From positions 24,983,464 to 25,047,463 of the forward strand of contig OZ024929.1 of the NCBI GenBank assembly GCA_964017235.1: 64,000 nt of DNA. The letters are read 5' to 3'. Numbering within the stretch: position 1 is the stretch's first letter; the number at the start of each line of letters is the position of its first letter. A program made the position numbers and the translations under genes. The notes under the pieces were generated by a model, which was given only the letters and a program-made list of their open reading frames with translations, had not been told where the DNA came from and did no database searches. This stretch comes from Sabellastarte sp. h YS-2021 (taxonomy: Eukaryota; Annelida; Polychaeta; Sabellida; Sabellidae). Positions 46,595-58,500 of the stretch are shown here, in pieces.

Positions 46595-49500
46595 GTATGT
46601 GATATGTCACTTATACCTTCATTGTTCACTTAAATTTCATCTGTTATCAGTGTTTTGTTAAAAAAGCTTTAGCATTTTCTGTAATAATGCTGTTTTTAGG
46701 AGTATGCCATTCTTTTCTCAGATGAACACATATTGCTCTTTAATTTCATAGTCTTTTGAAAACCAAAGTCACATTTCTTTTTCTTAGACACCTGTTTTGA
46801 AACCAGTGCTGAAATTATAAAAAATAACTTTAAAATCCATTAAATAATATGGTATTTCATTGTAACCTTTTTAATCTTTGTCTCAATTCACTGAAGTTGT
46901 GAAAAAATGGCCTAGAACATGTACTTTGAATACTGAAGACAACTACTGGTTTCAAAAGTTTTATAAGTAACCTAACCAGTATAAAGTAGTGACAATCACC
47001 CCTTTGTGATTGGATTTGAATTATCATTTACATTCCCTCCTTCCTTTGGGCGGCTGCAATAACGACTGACAATCCAGTTTCCTATTTTAATCTTTCTACA
47101 TACAGTTTGAAGTACTCAAACATTTTGATACAAGAGGTATTTATTTTCAACTTTTTCTTACCATTTGACATGGCTTATAGATCTTGTATTGCTTAAGGTA
47201 GCAAGGAATATCGTAAATATCAAATTAAAAAAAATTGTCTTGTGTGAGTACTTTTACATTATTTGTGTTTAGTTTTTCTTGTATTGTTATTTTTCAGACA
47301 TCAGAAAAAGCAGAGATTACCAAAGAGCAGGGAGCAGATAAAGCCAAAGATGCCTCTGATTGTGTAATCTACAAGATAGATGTGCCTGCCAATAGGTGAC
47401 TTCATGAACCATTATAAGAATAATACTATAAACCTTCTTCAAGTTACCTTATTGATTATATAAATACATTGGGAATTTCTGTATGATTAGCTAGGCATGT
47501 AAAACCACAATTTTAACTCAGTTGTTCATAATTAAGCGGCCCGTCAGGGACGCTTATTTGTTTTCACTGAAGTTCGACTGATCACCGCCGCCGCCGCCGC
47601 AGGATTATGGTCTCCCTTGAATAACTTCTTAGCCTTTCAAATTTTTCTTTCCTTCTTATCTTTCTTTAAAACTATAGGGGCGGGAAAAATTTTTGGGATA
47701 CTTTGCGCAGACCTTAAGCTTTACTTAAGGTAACCTTAAGCATAAGTCCAAAACACCCCGTCATCGCGTTTCGGAAGAAACCACACACACCTGTGCTGTA
47801 AAATTCATCAGGTACATTGTAGACCAAATTTCCAAGGTCGGAAAGGATTTTCTTATCAATCGGACCATAGATGCCTGAATGGCAGGCGTTTTATTTTCGT
47901 AAATTTTTTAAAAATGGGTACTTCGTCTGTATCTCAAAAACGGTTAGGATTTCGGCGTTTTGTTGGAATAACTTATTCAGCTACTTTTTGATAATCTTTC
48001 ACATGCCGAAGTTTTAGCCCTGTATCTGCGATCTTAAGGTCACCTTAATGTCCAAAAAGGGGGTTTTAGCCCTCCAGTTCACTTAGTTTTTCACTTTTTT
48101 CAACCAAACTTGGCACATATATCAAGATTCGCCAAAGGAATATTCTGGCTTTATGGTGACCTTAAACTGAAAATGTTAATGGACACATGGCCTGCTTAAA
48201 GTCATCAAATTGGAATAAAATCCTCTGGCTCCTTTCTTTTTCTGTTTTTTATATTGAAATTATCACTGGTATTAAAGTAGATAAAAATAATACTTATGGT
48301 CGCCTTAAACTCTCAGTATGAATGGAGTTGTAGCCACCTTAAAGTAAAATAAGGGGGTTTTCAGCCTCCCAAGTATCTTATTGTTCGGCTGACCTCAGTT
48401 AACCATTGCACATCTATAAAGGATAGCAAACCAAAGGGTTATCCTGACTTTATGGTGACCTTAAACTGTTAATATAATTTTGGCCTCCCTAAAGTCATAA
48501 CATTTGAATAAAGCCGTCTGGCTCTTTTCTTTTTCCATATCTAACATATATTGATATTGAAGGGACATTATCATATTATGGTCACCTTAAAGTCACAATA
48601 TGAATGAAGTTATGGTCACCTTACAGTGAAAAATGAAGTTTCAGCCTCCAGCTATCTTATTGTTCAACTGACCTGAGCTAAACTTTATGCACTTATAAAG
48701 GATGACAAAAGGGACATTCTCATTTTATGGTCACTTTAAAGTCGCAATATGCATGAAGTTATTGTCACCTTGCAGTGAAATTATGGAGTTTTTAATCTCC
48801 AGCTATCGTATTGTTCAGCAGAGCTCAATTAAATTTTGTACACTTTTAAAGATGACATTAGGGACATTCTTATTTTCTTTCCACCTTGAAGTTCCAATAC
48901 AAGTACAGTCATGGCCATCTTGACGTGAAAATGAGGATTTTCAGCCCCTAACTGATTTACTGTTCAGTAACATCAGTTTAACTTGACATTGATTATAGTA
49001 AAGTAAGATTTTGTATAATATTTCACTTAAAATTCCTGTACTTAAGAGGCTTTGACCATGTTAACATGATAAATATATACTTCTTGCTCCCTCCTCATTT
49101 ATTTTAACACTTTTTAAAACCACACCTGGCATATGTATACTTAAAAATATTTGTGCTGTCTGGCAAACCTAATCTCTTAGTGTTTATGAAGTTATGACAT
49201 TTTCGAAGAAAAAAATGAGCTATTTATGATGCACTGATGTGGTTATTAACATATTGCAACTGATCAGTGTTCACATAATATAAAATCCCAAGTTTAGGAA
49301 GATTAAAAAAACACATTCTTCTGATTCCATTCTTTTGGAATTGTGGGGATATAACTTTTCCTTTTTGGAAAAAAAGCTTCAATTGATTCAACTTTTGTTT
49401 TGTAGAAGGAGTTGATGATCTAGCTACTTGCTCACATAGACTATGTAAATTGGTCAAATGTATACACCTGACTTCTTTCACAATATAAGATGCCTGAAAC

Positions 49501-52500
49501 AAAAAAAAAACACTTTCTCATGAACAGTTTTTCTTGTACAACATTTTATGTATCTCCAGCTGAGTGGAAATGAATGACTTGTCCCTTTCTTCTTCTCCCC
49601 AATTCTTTTCTGTGATATCATGGAAAGTATTTCTATGCAGAAAGACCCCCCCCCCAACTCCCCTTTAGTGCACATAAAAAGCAAGTGGAAAAAAGAATGG
49701 CCTGAAGTGGGGGGTTGATGGAGGGAGATGATAGATAGAGATATATATGTGTGTGTGAAGCAAAAGTGGAACAAAAAAAGTGGAATATTTATGCTGTTCT
49801 TTTGAATGTATATTGTTTTCTTTCTTCCATTTCACTTAGACTTCTACATTTAATTAATTTTAGCTCAAGTGGGAAATTAATTTTTGAAACTTTAATGCAT
49901 TCAAATTCCTGCAGTCATGCACTAAATCACTTATAACTTCAAAAGTATTGCGTTCACAGTATTTTGTTAAAACATGTTATTAGGCTACTTTTTCCACAGC
50001 TACAACAAGTCCAGTAACTTGTTTGGTCTTAATTTTGTGCATTATTGAAGTGTGGAATGGATCATGATCTCCTACTCTTATTCCTAAGCCTAGATTTTTA
50101 ATTTCACTTGCTAAATCATTCATAAATATTGCAATATATAAACTCATACTTTTCTTTCCCAATAAATCCAGTAACATTTTTCTAGAGCTATAGCTTGACT
50201 TGTTTGTAACTTGATTTTTCTTGTAAGCAATAACTCTGAAGCAAAATCATTAACTTTTGAACAAAAAGTCTAAGGCACTTTGGTTCACTGGATTTTATTA
50301 GTGGTTTTGTTAAGTTTTTAGTTGAAGCACAAGTTCACTACATTCAATTAGTGTTTTATACTTAGGTCTGATACTAATGACATTTTGAACAGAAATGTCT
50401 GTGGTCAATGTACCCTTTCACTCAAGACCTCTTCTCCGAGAACATTACCAAAGAATGTAGGACATACAGAATCTGGGAAAAAAATGCCTCCTGGACAAAA
50501 TGCCTCACAGAAAAAATGCCTCCTGGAAAAAATGCCTCCTAGAAAGAATGCCTCCTGGATATTTTGTGACTAGGAAAAAATGCCTCCTGAGGAAAAAAAA
50601 AGTTATTTCAACCTGTAAACATGTTACATATGAAACCTACAACGTATAATATCAAAAACATGTTAATGGAAGCCAGGGATGAGCAGCCAGCCAAAACAGT
50701 GAGAAGCACCAGCAAAACCTTACAAGAGAAACTTACGTACCTTTGTACAGCTAAGCAAAATGGGTAAAAGACTGAGTTTTTGACAGGCATTGGCAACTAT
50801 AAGACTCAAGTGGAAAAAGTGTTTCATTTTGAACAGAAATGTCTGTGGTCAATGTACCCTTTCACTCAAGACCTCTTCTCTGAGAACATTACCAAAGAAT
50901 GTAGGACATACAGAATCTGGGAAAAAAATGCCTCCTGGACAAAATGCCTCACAGAAAAAATGCCTCCTGGAAAAAATGCCTCCTAGAAAGAATGCCTCCT
51001 GGATATTTTGTGACTAGGAAAAAATGCCTCCTGAGGAAAAAAAAAGTTATTTCAACCTGTAAACATGTTACATATGAAACCTACAACGTATAATATCAAA
51101 AACATGTTAATGGAAGCCAGGGATGAGCAGCCAGCCAAAACAGTGAGAAGCACCAGCAAAACCTTACAAGAGAAACTTACGTACCTTTGTACAGCTAAGC
51201 AAAATGGGTAAAAGACTGTGAGTTTTTGACAGGCATTGGCAACTATAAGACTCAAGTGGAAAAATGAAGATGCCTCTGAAGTTGTAATGTGAACCTGTAG
51301 TGTTATAATACTTGAAAGAACTTTTTTTCTTTGGAGGTATTTTTCCTGGTCACAAAATATTCAGGAGGCATTCTTTCTAGGAGGTACATTTCCTAGGAGG
51401 CATATTTTCTAGGAGGCATTTTTCCTACGCATCGGACATACGTTCTTTTGAGAAGTAAATTTCACACCTACAATTTCTCTTCCGCCAAGCTGTGGTCGTT
51501 CTTTCATTTGTTAAATATGGTAACATACACAATGCACTAAACTTTACATTTTCTATTCCTTGTGATGCATATCTTGATATCTTTTACGGCTTACTTCGCA
51601 CTTTTTCATCAGGGCCGCTTCGTTTTTGTCAGCAAAAACCTTTTTCTAGTTGATAGTAAATTTATTGGTGATACAAAATTAAAATACAAGTGAACTGAAA
51701 TATATGAGATATGAGGAAAAGTTTAATAATAGAATTCCCAACAGACGTTAAGGTTACATTTACACCAAATACATACAGATATTTTACAATAACATTTTCC
51801 AATAACAAATCATGTTATGGTGTTTCATCACAAGTATAATTGTGTAAAATGTCCCAAAGTAATGAAGTTGAAGTCAGTTTATTTGCAAGTGTAATCTATA
51901 GTTCTATAGTATGAGGAATATAGTTGTATTTTTTGATAAACTTTGGTTAATGAAACAAAATTTTCTGAATGGGATAAGTTTATTTATTTGATGCAGTTAA
52001 ACTTGAAACTTACTGGTTCTTAATTTTTCAGTCAAACTTTTATTTTATTGTATCTTTTCACATGATTTTCCTTATTTTCACAGGTATTTGAGATTTTATT
52101 TTTAAATCTGCTCACAAGTTTGTTTTTGTCCTGACTTACACCCTAGATTATGTGACCCCTATGTGGTTTAAAGATGTTGATGGTTTAGTTGTAACTCCAA
52201 CTTTTGTTTTGCACTCTAGGTACGATTTGCTGTGTGTTGAAGGAATTACAAGAGGATTATTGGTATTTCAAGAGAAGTGAGTTATTTTTTCTTCACATTT
52301 TCCGTCCGATATGATATATGTGTTTTTGTTAGTGTCAAGTGGTTGATGTAGTTATATCCCAGATGAAAATCTCAGATATATACTAGTTTCACTTCTGTTG
52401 CACCACCACCCTACGTTTTAACTTTAACTTCAGGAGAAGAACCCTATTTTAAGATGACCTTAAACTCCCGATAATAAAGAACTGATGGCCACTTTAAGGT

Positions 52501-55500
52501 CAGAAATGTACCTTTGGCCACTTAATGACCTCTAGGTCACAAACTATGTGTCTCATGTGGCTACTCTACCTGAGAACACATTAATATATTCTTCTCACAT
52601 TTGCCAAAAATAAAGATTTTATGTTGAGGATAGAATTATGTTTGCAGGACCCTGCTTATGGATTTTTTCTAAATTTTTCACATATTTTGCTTTGTAATTA
52701 GGAAATGGCAATTCTGATGAGTCTCAAACTGTACTGAGTGTAACTTTTGTATGTAATCTTTGTGGCAGATTTGAGGTCTGTAGCTTTACTTTTAAGGTAA
52801 CCATAAGGTCTCAAAAATGCACCCAGAGACCCAGTTTATGGACATTTTTCCCCACTTTTATGCCCTATAGCTTTCATTCTATGTCCCTCATTCCTGTAAT
52901 ATCTTTTCTGATAATAAAATTATCACACAAAATGGGTGCAACAAAATAATAAAGTAATCACACAAAATGGGTGCTGCAAAATATACCCAATAAATGCCTG
53001 TGGCATGAGAGATGGCCTGTCTGGGGATATGTTGGTATTGAGTTGGCACAATCTAGTTTATTTAAAATTTTAGCTGTCAGATAGGCTTGTTAAAATTTGG
53101 CAGGATTATTTACTAGTATCAATTTTTCATAGTTCTCTGTCAATAATGTATTTGAATGAACTTTTTGCTGATTTTTCATAAAATGCATCAGTAAATACTT
53201 TAAGAAATGTTTTCAATGGTTACTGTCTCTGAACAAAAAAAAATGGTCATCAGAGTTTGACTATTACTGTATTGGTTTTATTGTGGAGTATTCTTCTCTG
53301 ATGACAACTATTATCAGACATTATGTGCCAAGACCATTTTCTATGTTTTAATTGAATGAATTCCACTTTTTGCTTATCAAATTTCAACAACACATAAATT
53401 ATGCAAGTTCATTATCAAAATAGCTTCAATGGTTCTGGCCTTGGTATTTTCACATTAAAGTGTATTTCCTGTGAAAAGTATCATCAGTATATGCTCTCAG
53501 TATTGAAGTTGAGGGTGAGACATATATTTACTATCCTATTGCCAGGATTGTTGCCCCAAGGTACAAGGCTGTTGCACCTGCTGATGGAAAACCACAGCAG
53601 CTTCTCATCCAGCCTGCAGTAAGTACACAAACACAGTTTTATTGCATTAATACATCCTATCCAATGGACAATTGCTAATTCGGTCGGCGCAGACCGGCCC
53701 GCCAAACGCCAGAAAAAGACGTCCTGTGTTGCCACCGGCTGGCCGGTCTGTAGTACTGTGCACTCCCCAGATGGCGCCTCGTACTTCCTTCCTGTCTAGA
53801 CAACCTGACGTCATAGCATCTTTTTCGTTTGGCGCGTGTACTGTGCGAACGTGTTTTCAACAATCTCCAGATATTTTAAGGAAAAGTGTGCATTATGATG
53901 GATTTTTCACCTGCATTGCAAATATTTTAGTTTTAAAGTGTTATCTACATCTCAAGCACGGATATACATTATTAAATCTGCTGGAAATGCTCCCTAGCTG
54001 ATTCAATTTAGTGTTGATGATAGGGCAGTCACGACGCGAAATATAAAGGCAGCCATTTTACTAGTTTCCTCCCATTCAACCTTTGTGTTGTTAGGGGCAG
54101 ATCGACATTATTGAGGAATTATGGATATACTACTTACAGGTATTTTTATCCGTGTCTTTTGTTTGAGGCTACAGTCGCCATAGAAACGTCTTTTCTAGTA
54201 CTACCAATAGAAATCACGGGGAACTTCAATCTACGTAGTTTTGAACACTGTAAATAGAAGGAATTCCCCAAGCAAGAGATGCATTCTTCAGATTCTTCAG
54301 AGCGCACTGGTACCGACTTCTCTGCTGTATAGCATCAGTCACACCAGCCTAGCTCGAGTGTTTTTCATCAGAACTTCATATCTACGACATAGAAGGAATT
54401 TCACTCTCAGTCCCACCCTTGTGGACCCGGCACGTGTGTCGGTAATAAGGGCAGTGGATGGCCAGGACACTGGTTTGAGTGTACAGCCGGCTGAGAAGAA
54501 CCGACTTCACAATAGAAGGTGATATCAGTCCCTCCCTTGCAGACCCGGCTTTGTTGTCGGTAGTGGGGGTTGTGGATGGCCAGTTCACTGGTTTTACCAC
54601 GAAAGAAGGAAGGAATTTCATCTACAGAGCGCACCGGCCCAGGCTTCTCTGCTTTAAAAGCATCAGCCGGCCGGCCAGCAAAAAAGAACGCGACCTCTGA
54701 CGTCATATCCAGCCAGCCAATCGCGTGTCCTTCCTACCGAATCACGAAGCTGGTCACGTGATTCACCGACTAGTCACGAAGTTCATCACGTGATTCACCG
54801 AACAAGAAGGTCGGAAGTACATTCTTTGCACTCACGTCTACTGTGACTCCAGTTTTTAGTTCCTGAAATTCACCTCCAGTGCACTGGTACAGACTTCTCT
54901 GCTACAGGCATCAATCGACCAGTCACCTCACGTTTACTGTGATATAAGGAAAGAACGCGGCCAGGGAGGGCATCTCCCCGAAGTTGGTCACGTGAATCAC
55001 CGACCAGGTCACGAAGCTGATCGTCATCTCCAATCAGCCAATCACGTTGCCGTCCGACCAGCAAGCTGGTCACGTGACACACCGACCAACACTTTTCTAT
55101 TTATAGCTCACAAGGGCTTTCCCAGCAACTGTCAAATCTACAAATAAGATGTGCATTCAAAAAAACACAGCCTTGTACACTACCTCGTAAAGGAAATTTT
55201 TTAATTAATGGAGGAAACTGAATTCAACACAAGATAGTTGTAAACTTCATTCAGCAACTGGTTACAGAGTGTACCTACCGGCTACACAGCCTTGTACAGT
55301 TACTTCAACAACTAGCTACAGGGTACCGACCGGGTACTGGCTACACAGCCTTGTACACTTACTTCAACAACTGGTTACAGAGTGTACCGACCGACTACCG
55401 GCTAAACAGCCTTGTACAGTTACTTCAGTCACTGGTTACAGTATGTACCGACCGGCTACCGGCTTCACAGCCTTATACAGTACCCTCAACTGGTTACAGT

Positions 55501-58500
55501 GTACCGGCTACACAGCCTTGTACACTGGCTTCAACAACTGTTTACAGAGTGTACCGGCTGTTACTGGCTACACAGCCTTGTACACTTGCTTCAACAACTG
55601 GCTACAGAGTGTACCGGCTGGTACTGGCTACACAGCCTTGTACACTTGCTTCAATCTATGGGTTACAAGTCTACTAACAGGGTGTTGGCTACATAGCCCT
55701 TACTGTACAGTGCTTCAACCCAACTGGTTACACAAAAAAAAAATATAGACCAGTAGCCGTCAAAATTCATTGGTGACCCCAACCTGCCAGTTTTTGCCGG
55801 TTACAGAGAATTACTGGTTACAGTAAAGTACCGGGTATGGAGTCCGGGTACCGGACAGAGTTGCCTAAGGTTAATTTGGTTACAGAGAATTCTTAAACTG
55901 GTCAGTGGTCTTGATGATATGACAGTGTCCCAAGCTACTGCCAAGCAACCTTCCCTTATCACACCTCTCAACAACCTGTTATCGGTGCTGGACTTGACTG
56001 CAGAGATAATAATAAATTTTCTCATCAGGTCCGGCCAGGGGACTGACATCTCACGAATGACAATTGCTCTGTAAATGCTGCACCTTGCAGGCTGCTGGCC
56101 CGGGGCGAAGAGTTTATTAATGTGAAAATAAGCCCACAATAAAAATAGAGAGACTGTTAACCTGGATCATTGTCACCAGACCGGACCAGTGTCCGGAGGG
56201 ACAGAAAATGTTTGTCAGAATACCAAATGTCCCAAATGTGGCACACAATCTGCCTATAGGGTCCAGACTAAGCCCTTTTTGGGAACTTAGGAAGCCTTGG
56301 GGGCTGGACCCTAGGTAGTACAACTGTTGAAGGAGGGATACCTATGTCCATATACCTATACAAGAACAATCCAGGAAATGCCTGAGATTTCACATCCAAG
56401 GTCGGGCATACCAGTTCAAGGCCCTGCCATTCGGGTTGTCCACAGCACCTTTTGAGTTCACCGTGATACCAAAGGAGGTGAAATTGATGGCCATACACAA
56501 GGTTTTAAGAAGCCACCAGTACCTAGACGACTGGTTGGTGAGAGCCAGCTCCCACCAGGCTTGTCTCCAACATACACAGGAACTAGTAAATAATGTGTCA
56601 GCAAATAGGTTGGCTGGTGAACTTAGAGAAATCAGAGCTGGAGCCCAAACAAGACTTCAATTTCGTAGGCTACCAGTTCGACTTCAGGTCTGATCAGTTC
56701 CGACCGACTCTGGACCGGTGACAGAACCTTCAAGAGACTATGTTAAAACTGCTATCCCTACCGGCTTGCCCGGTCCGGGAATTCATGTCCTTGATAGGTT
56801 ACTGACGGCTACAGAAAAGCAAGTTAATCTAGGTCGACTTCATATGAGACCCATACAGTGGCATCTCAAAACAACTGGAGGGTACCAGAATCACTGGAAA
56901 AGGTGATCCAAGTCCCCAGGTCCCTGCACCCCCATTTACAATGGTGGCTGAAGGAAGACGATGTACTTACAGGCCAACCATTACACCCAATAAAGCATGC
57001 TCTGCAAATATTTACAGACGCATCAATAGAAGGGTGGGGCGCTCACTTAAACGAGCACACTGCAGGAGGAACCGGGTCCCTTCCGGGAAGCAAGCTGCAC
57101 ATAACTATCTAGAACTCAAAGCAGGCTTTCTGGCTTTAAAAGAGTTCCAAGACCTTTGCTCAAACAAGATAGTACTTGTAGCAACTGACAACACCACAGT
57201 AGTGTCATACATAAACAAGGAAGGAGGCATGAGGTCGGGCCCACATGTGCCCTGCTATGGAGAATCTTGACCTGGTGTACCAGGAAACAAGTGACTCTAA
57301 GCCCGACACATTCCATGATTCCAGGCCGGCTGAATGTGGTAGCAGACAAGCTATCCAGGCTAGGCCAGACCATCCAAACAGAGTGGTTTCTCCTTCCAGA
57401 GGTCTTCCACTCAATCTGCAGCAGGTGGCACCGGCTCAAATAGACTTATTTGCTATGAGGTTCAACAACAAGTTGCCTCTGTTTGTGTCACCGATACCGG
57501 ATCCCCTGGCCACAGCAGTGGATACACTCAGTATGCCATGGTAGGATCTGAAAGCATACACCTTCCCACCATCAGCCATATTGGGCAAGTGGTGGAGAAG
57601 TTGCAAGACTCCCCATGCAAGAGAATCATTCTGATTGTTCCGGGGTGGCCCAACATGCCTTGGTTTTGGGATCTAGTGGCCATGTCCAGCCACATCCCGC
57701 TGAGCCTGTCCAATCTGTCCAGCCTGTTCACAGCCATTCGATCAGATCCCTCACAGAAATCTGACAAATCTTAATCTCCATGCAGGGCTCCTAGAGCCTC
57801 AGCAATCGAGGAGCAGGACTTGTCTGAGGCAGTGGCAGCAAGAATTGAGGCTCCTCAAAGGGGGGGTCAATCAGATCAGTCTATGAGGCAAATGGGTCAT
57901 TTTTACCAAGTGATGTATCATTCATCAGGTGGACTTCGGGCACCACATGTAAAGTCAGTTGCTGACTTCCTTAGGTACCTGTTTCAGGACAGGAAGTTGC
58001 AGCCCAGTACTATTGTTGGTTACAGGTCAGCCATTGCTGATAGTCTGGAAATTTGCCCATCAATGTTAGTAAGGATGAAAATCTCACTCGTCTCCTGGAT
58101 AGCCTCCACTGAGACAGACCCAAAGGCCGGAGGGGAACCCCCGCCTGGAACCTCTCCCTGGTTTTTGCACCAGCTGACAAGGTTCATTTTGAACCAATTA
58201 AAGGCCTCCTTGAAGCATTTGACCTTCAAGGCAGTTTTCCTCTTGGCCCTGGGTTCGGGCAAGCGTAGAAGTGAGATACATGCTTGGCAAATAGCCCAGC
58301 ACCATTGATGGTTATAGGTCACCCATTGTTGATAAATTGGGAAATTCACTTTTCAACATCAGTAAGGACGAAAATCTCGCTCGTCTCCTGGATAGTTTCC
58401 TCAGAGACAGACCCAAAGGCAGGAGTGGCATACCCTCCTGGAACTTCTCACTGGCCGTGCACCAGCTAAGACTCCATTTGATCCAATCAAGGAGGCCCCT

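Larger units (their letters stand above)
47534..51620. mobile_element. 4.1 kb non-autonomous tandem-repeat element in FARSB intron
   Basis: Short inverted ends AAGCGGCCC (47534) and GGGCCGCTT (to 51620). Its head (CGCTTATTTGTTTTCACTGA, TTCGACTGATCACC plus a CCG repeat) is shared with 9322. About five diverged 150-290 bp units occupy 48060-48960 (TATGGTGACCTTAAACTG, CAGCCTCCAGCTATCTTATTG). A single unit of the 155 bp family lies at 49880-50010, and then a 444 bp direct duplication. No coding region. Diverged ACCTTAAAGT-type motifs continue at 52430-52860 outside the element. Confidence 0.65.

Noticed and set aside
50385-51017. Paired open frames with nearly identical proteins
   Set aside because: Product of the 444 bp direct duplication; the peptide is a repeat translation rich in GCCTCC units.
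55269-55748. 159-codon open frame, plus strand
   Set aside because: It is a translation of the ~60 bp tandem array in the DIRS element; other frames over the same array are also open.
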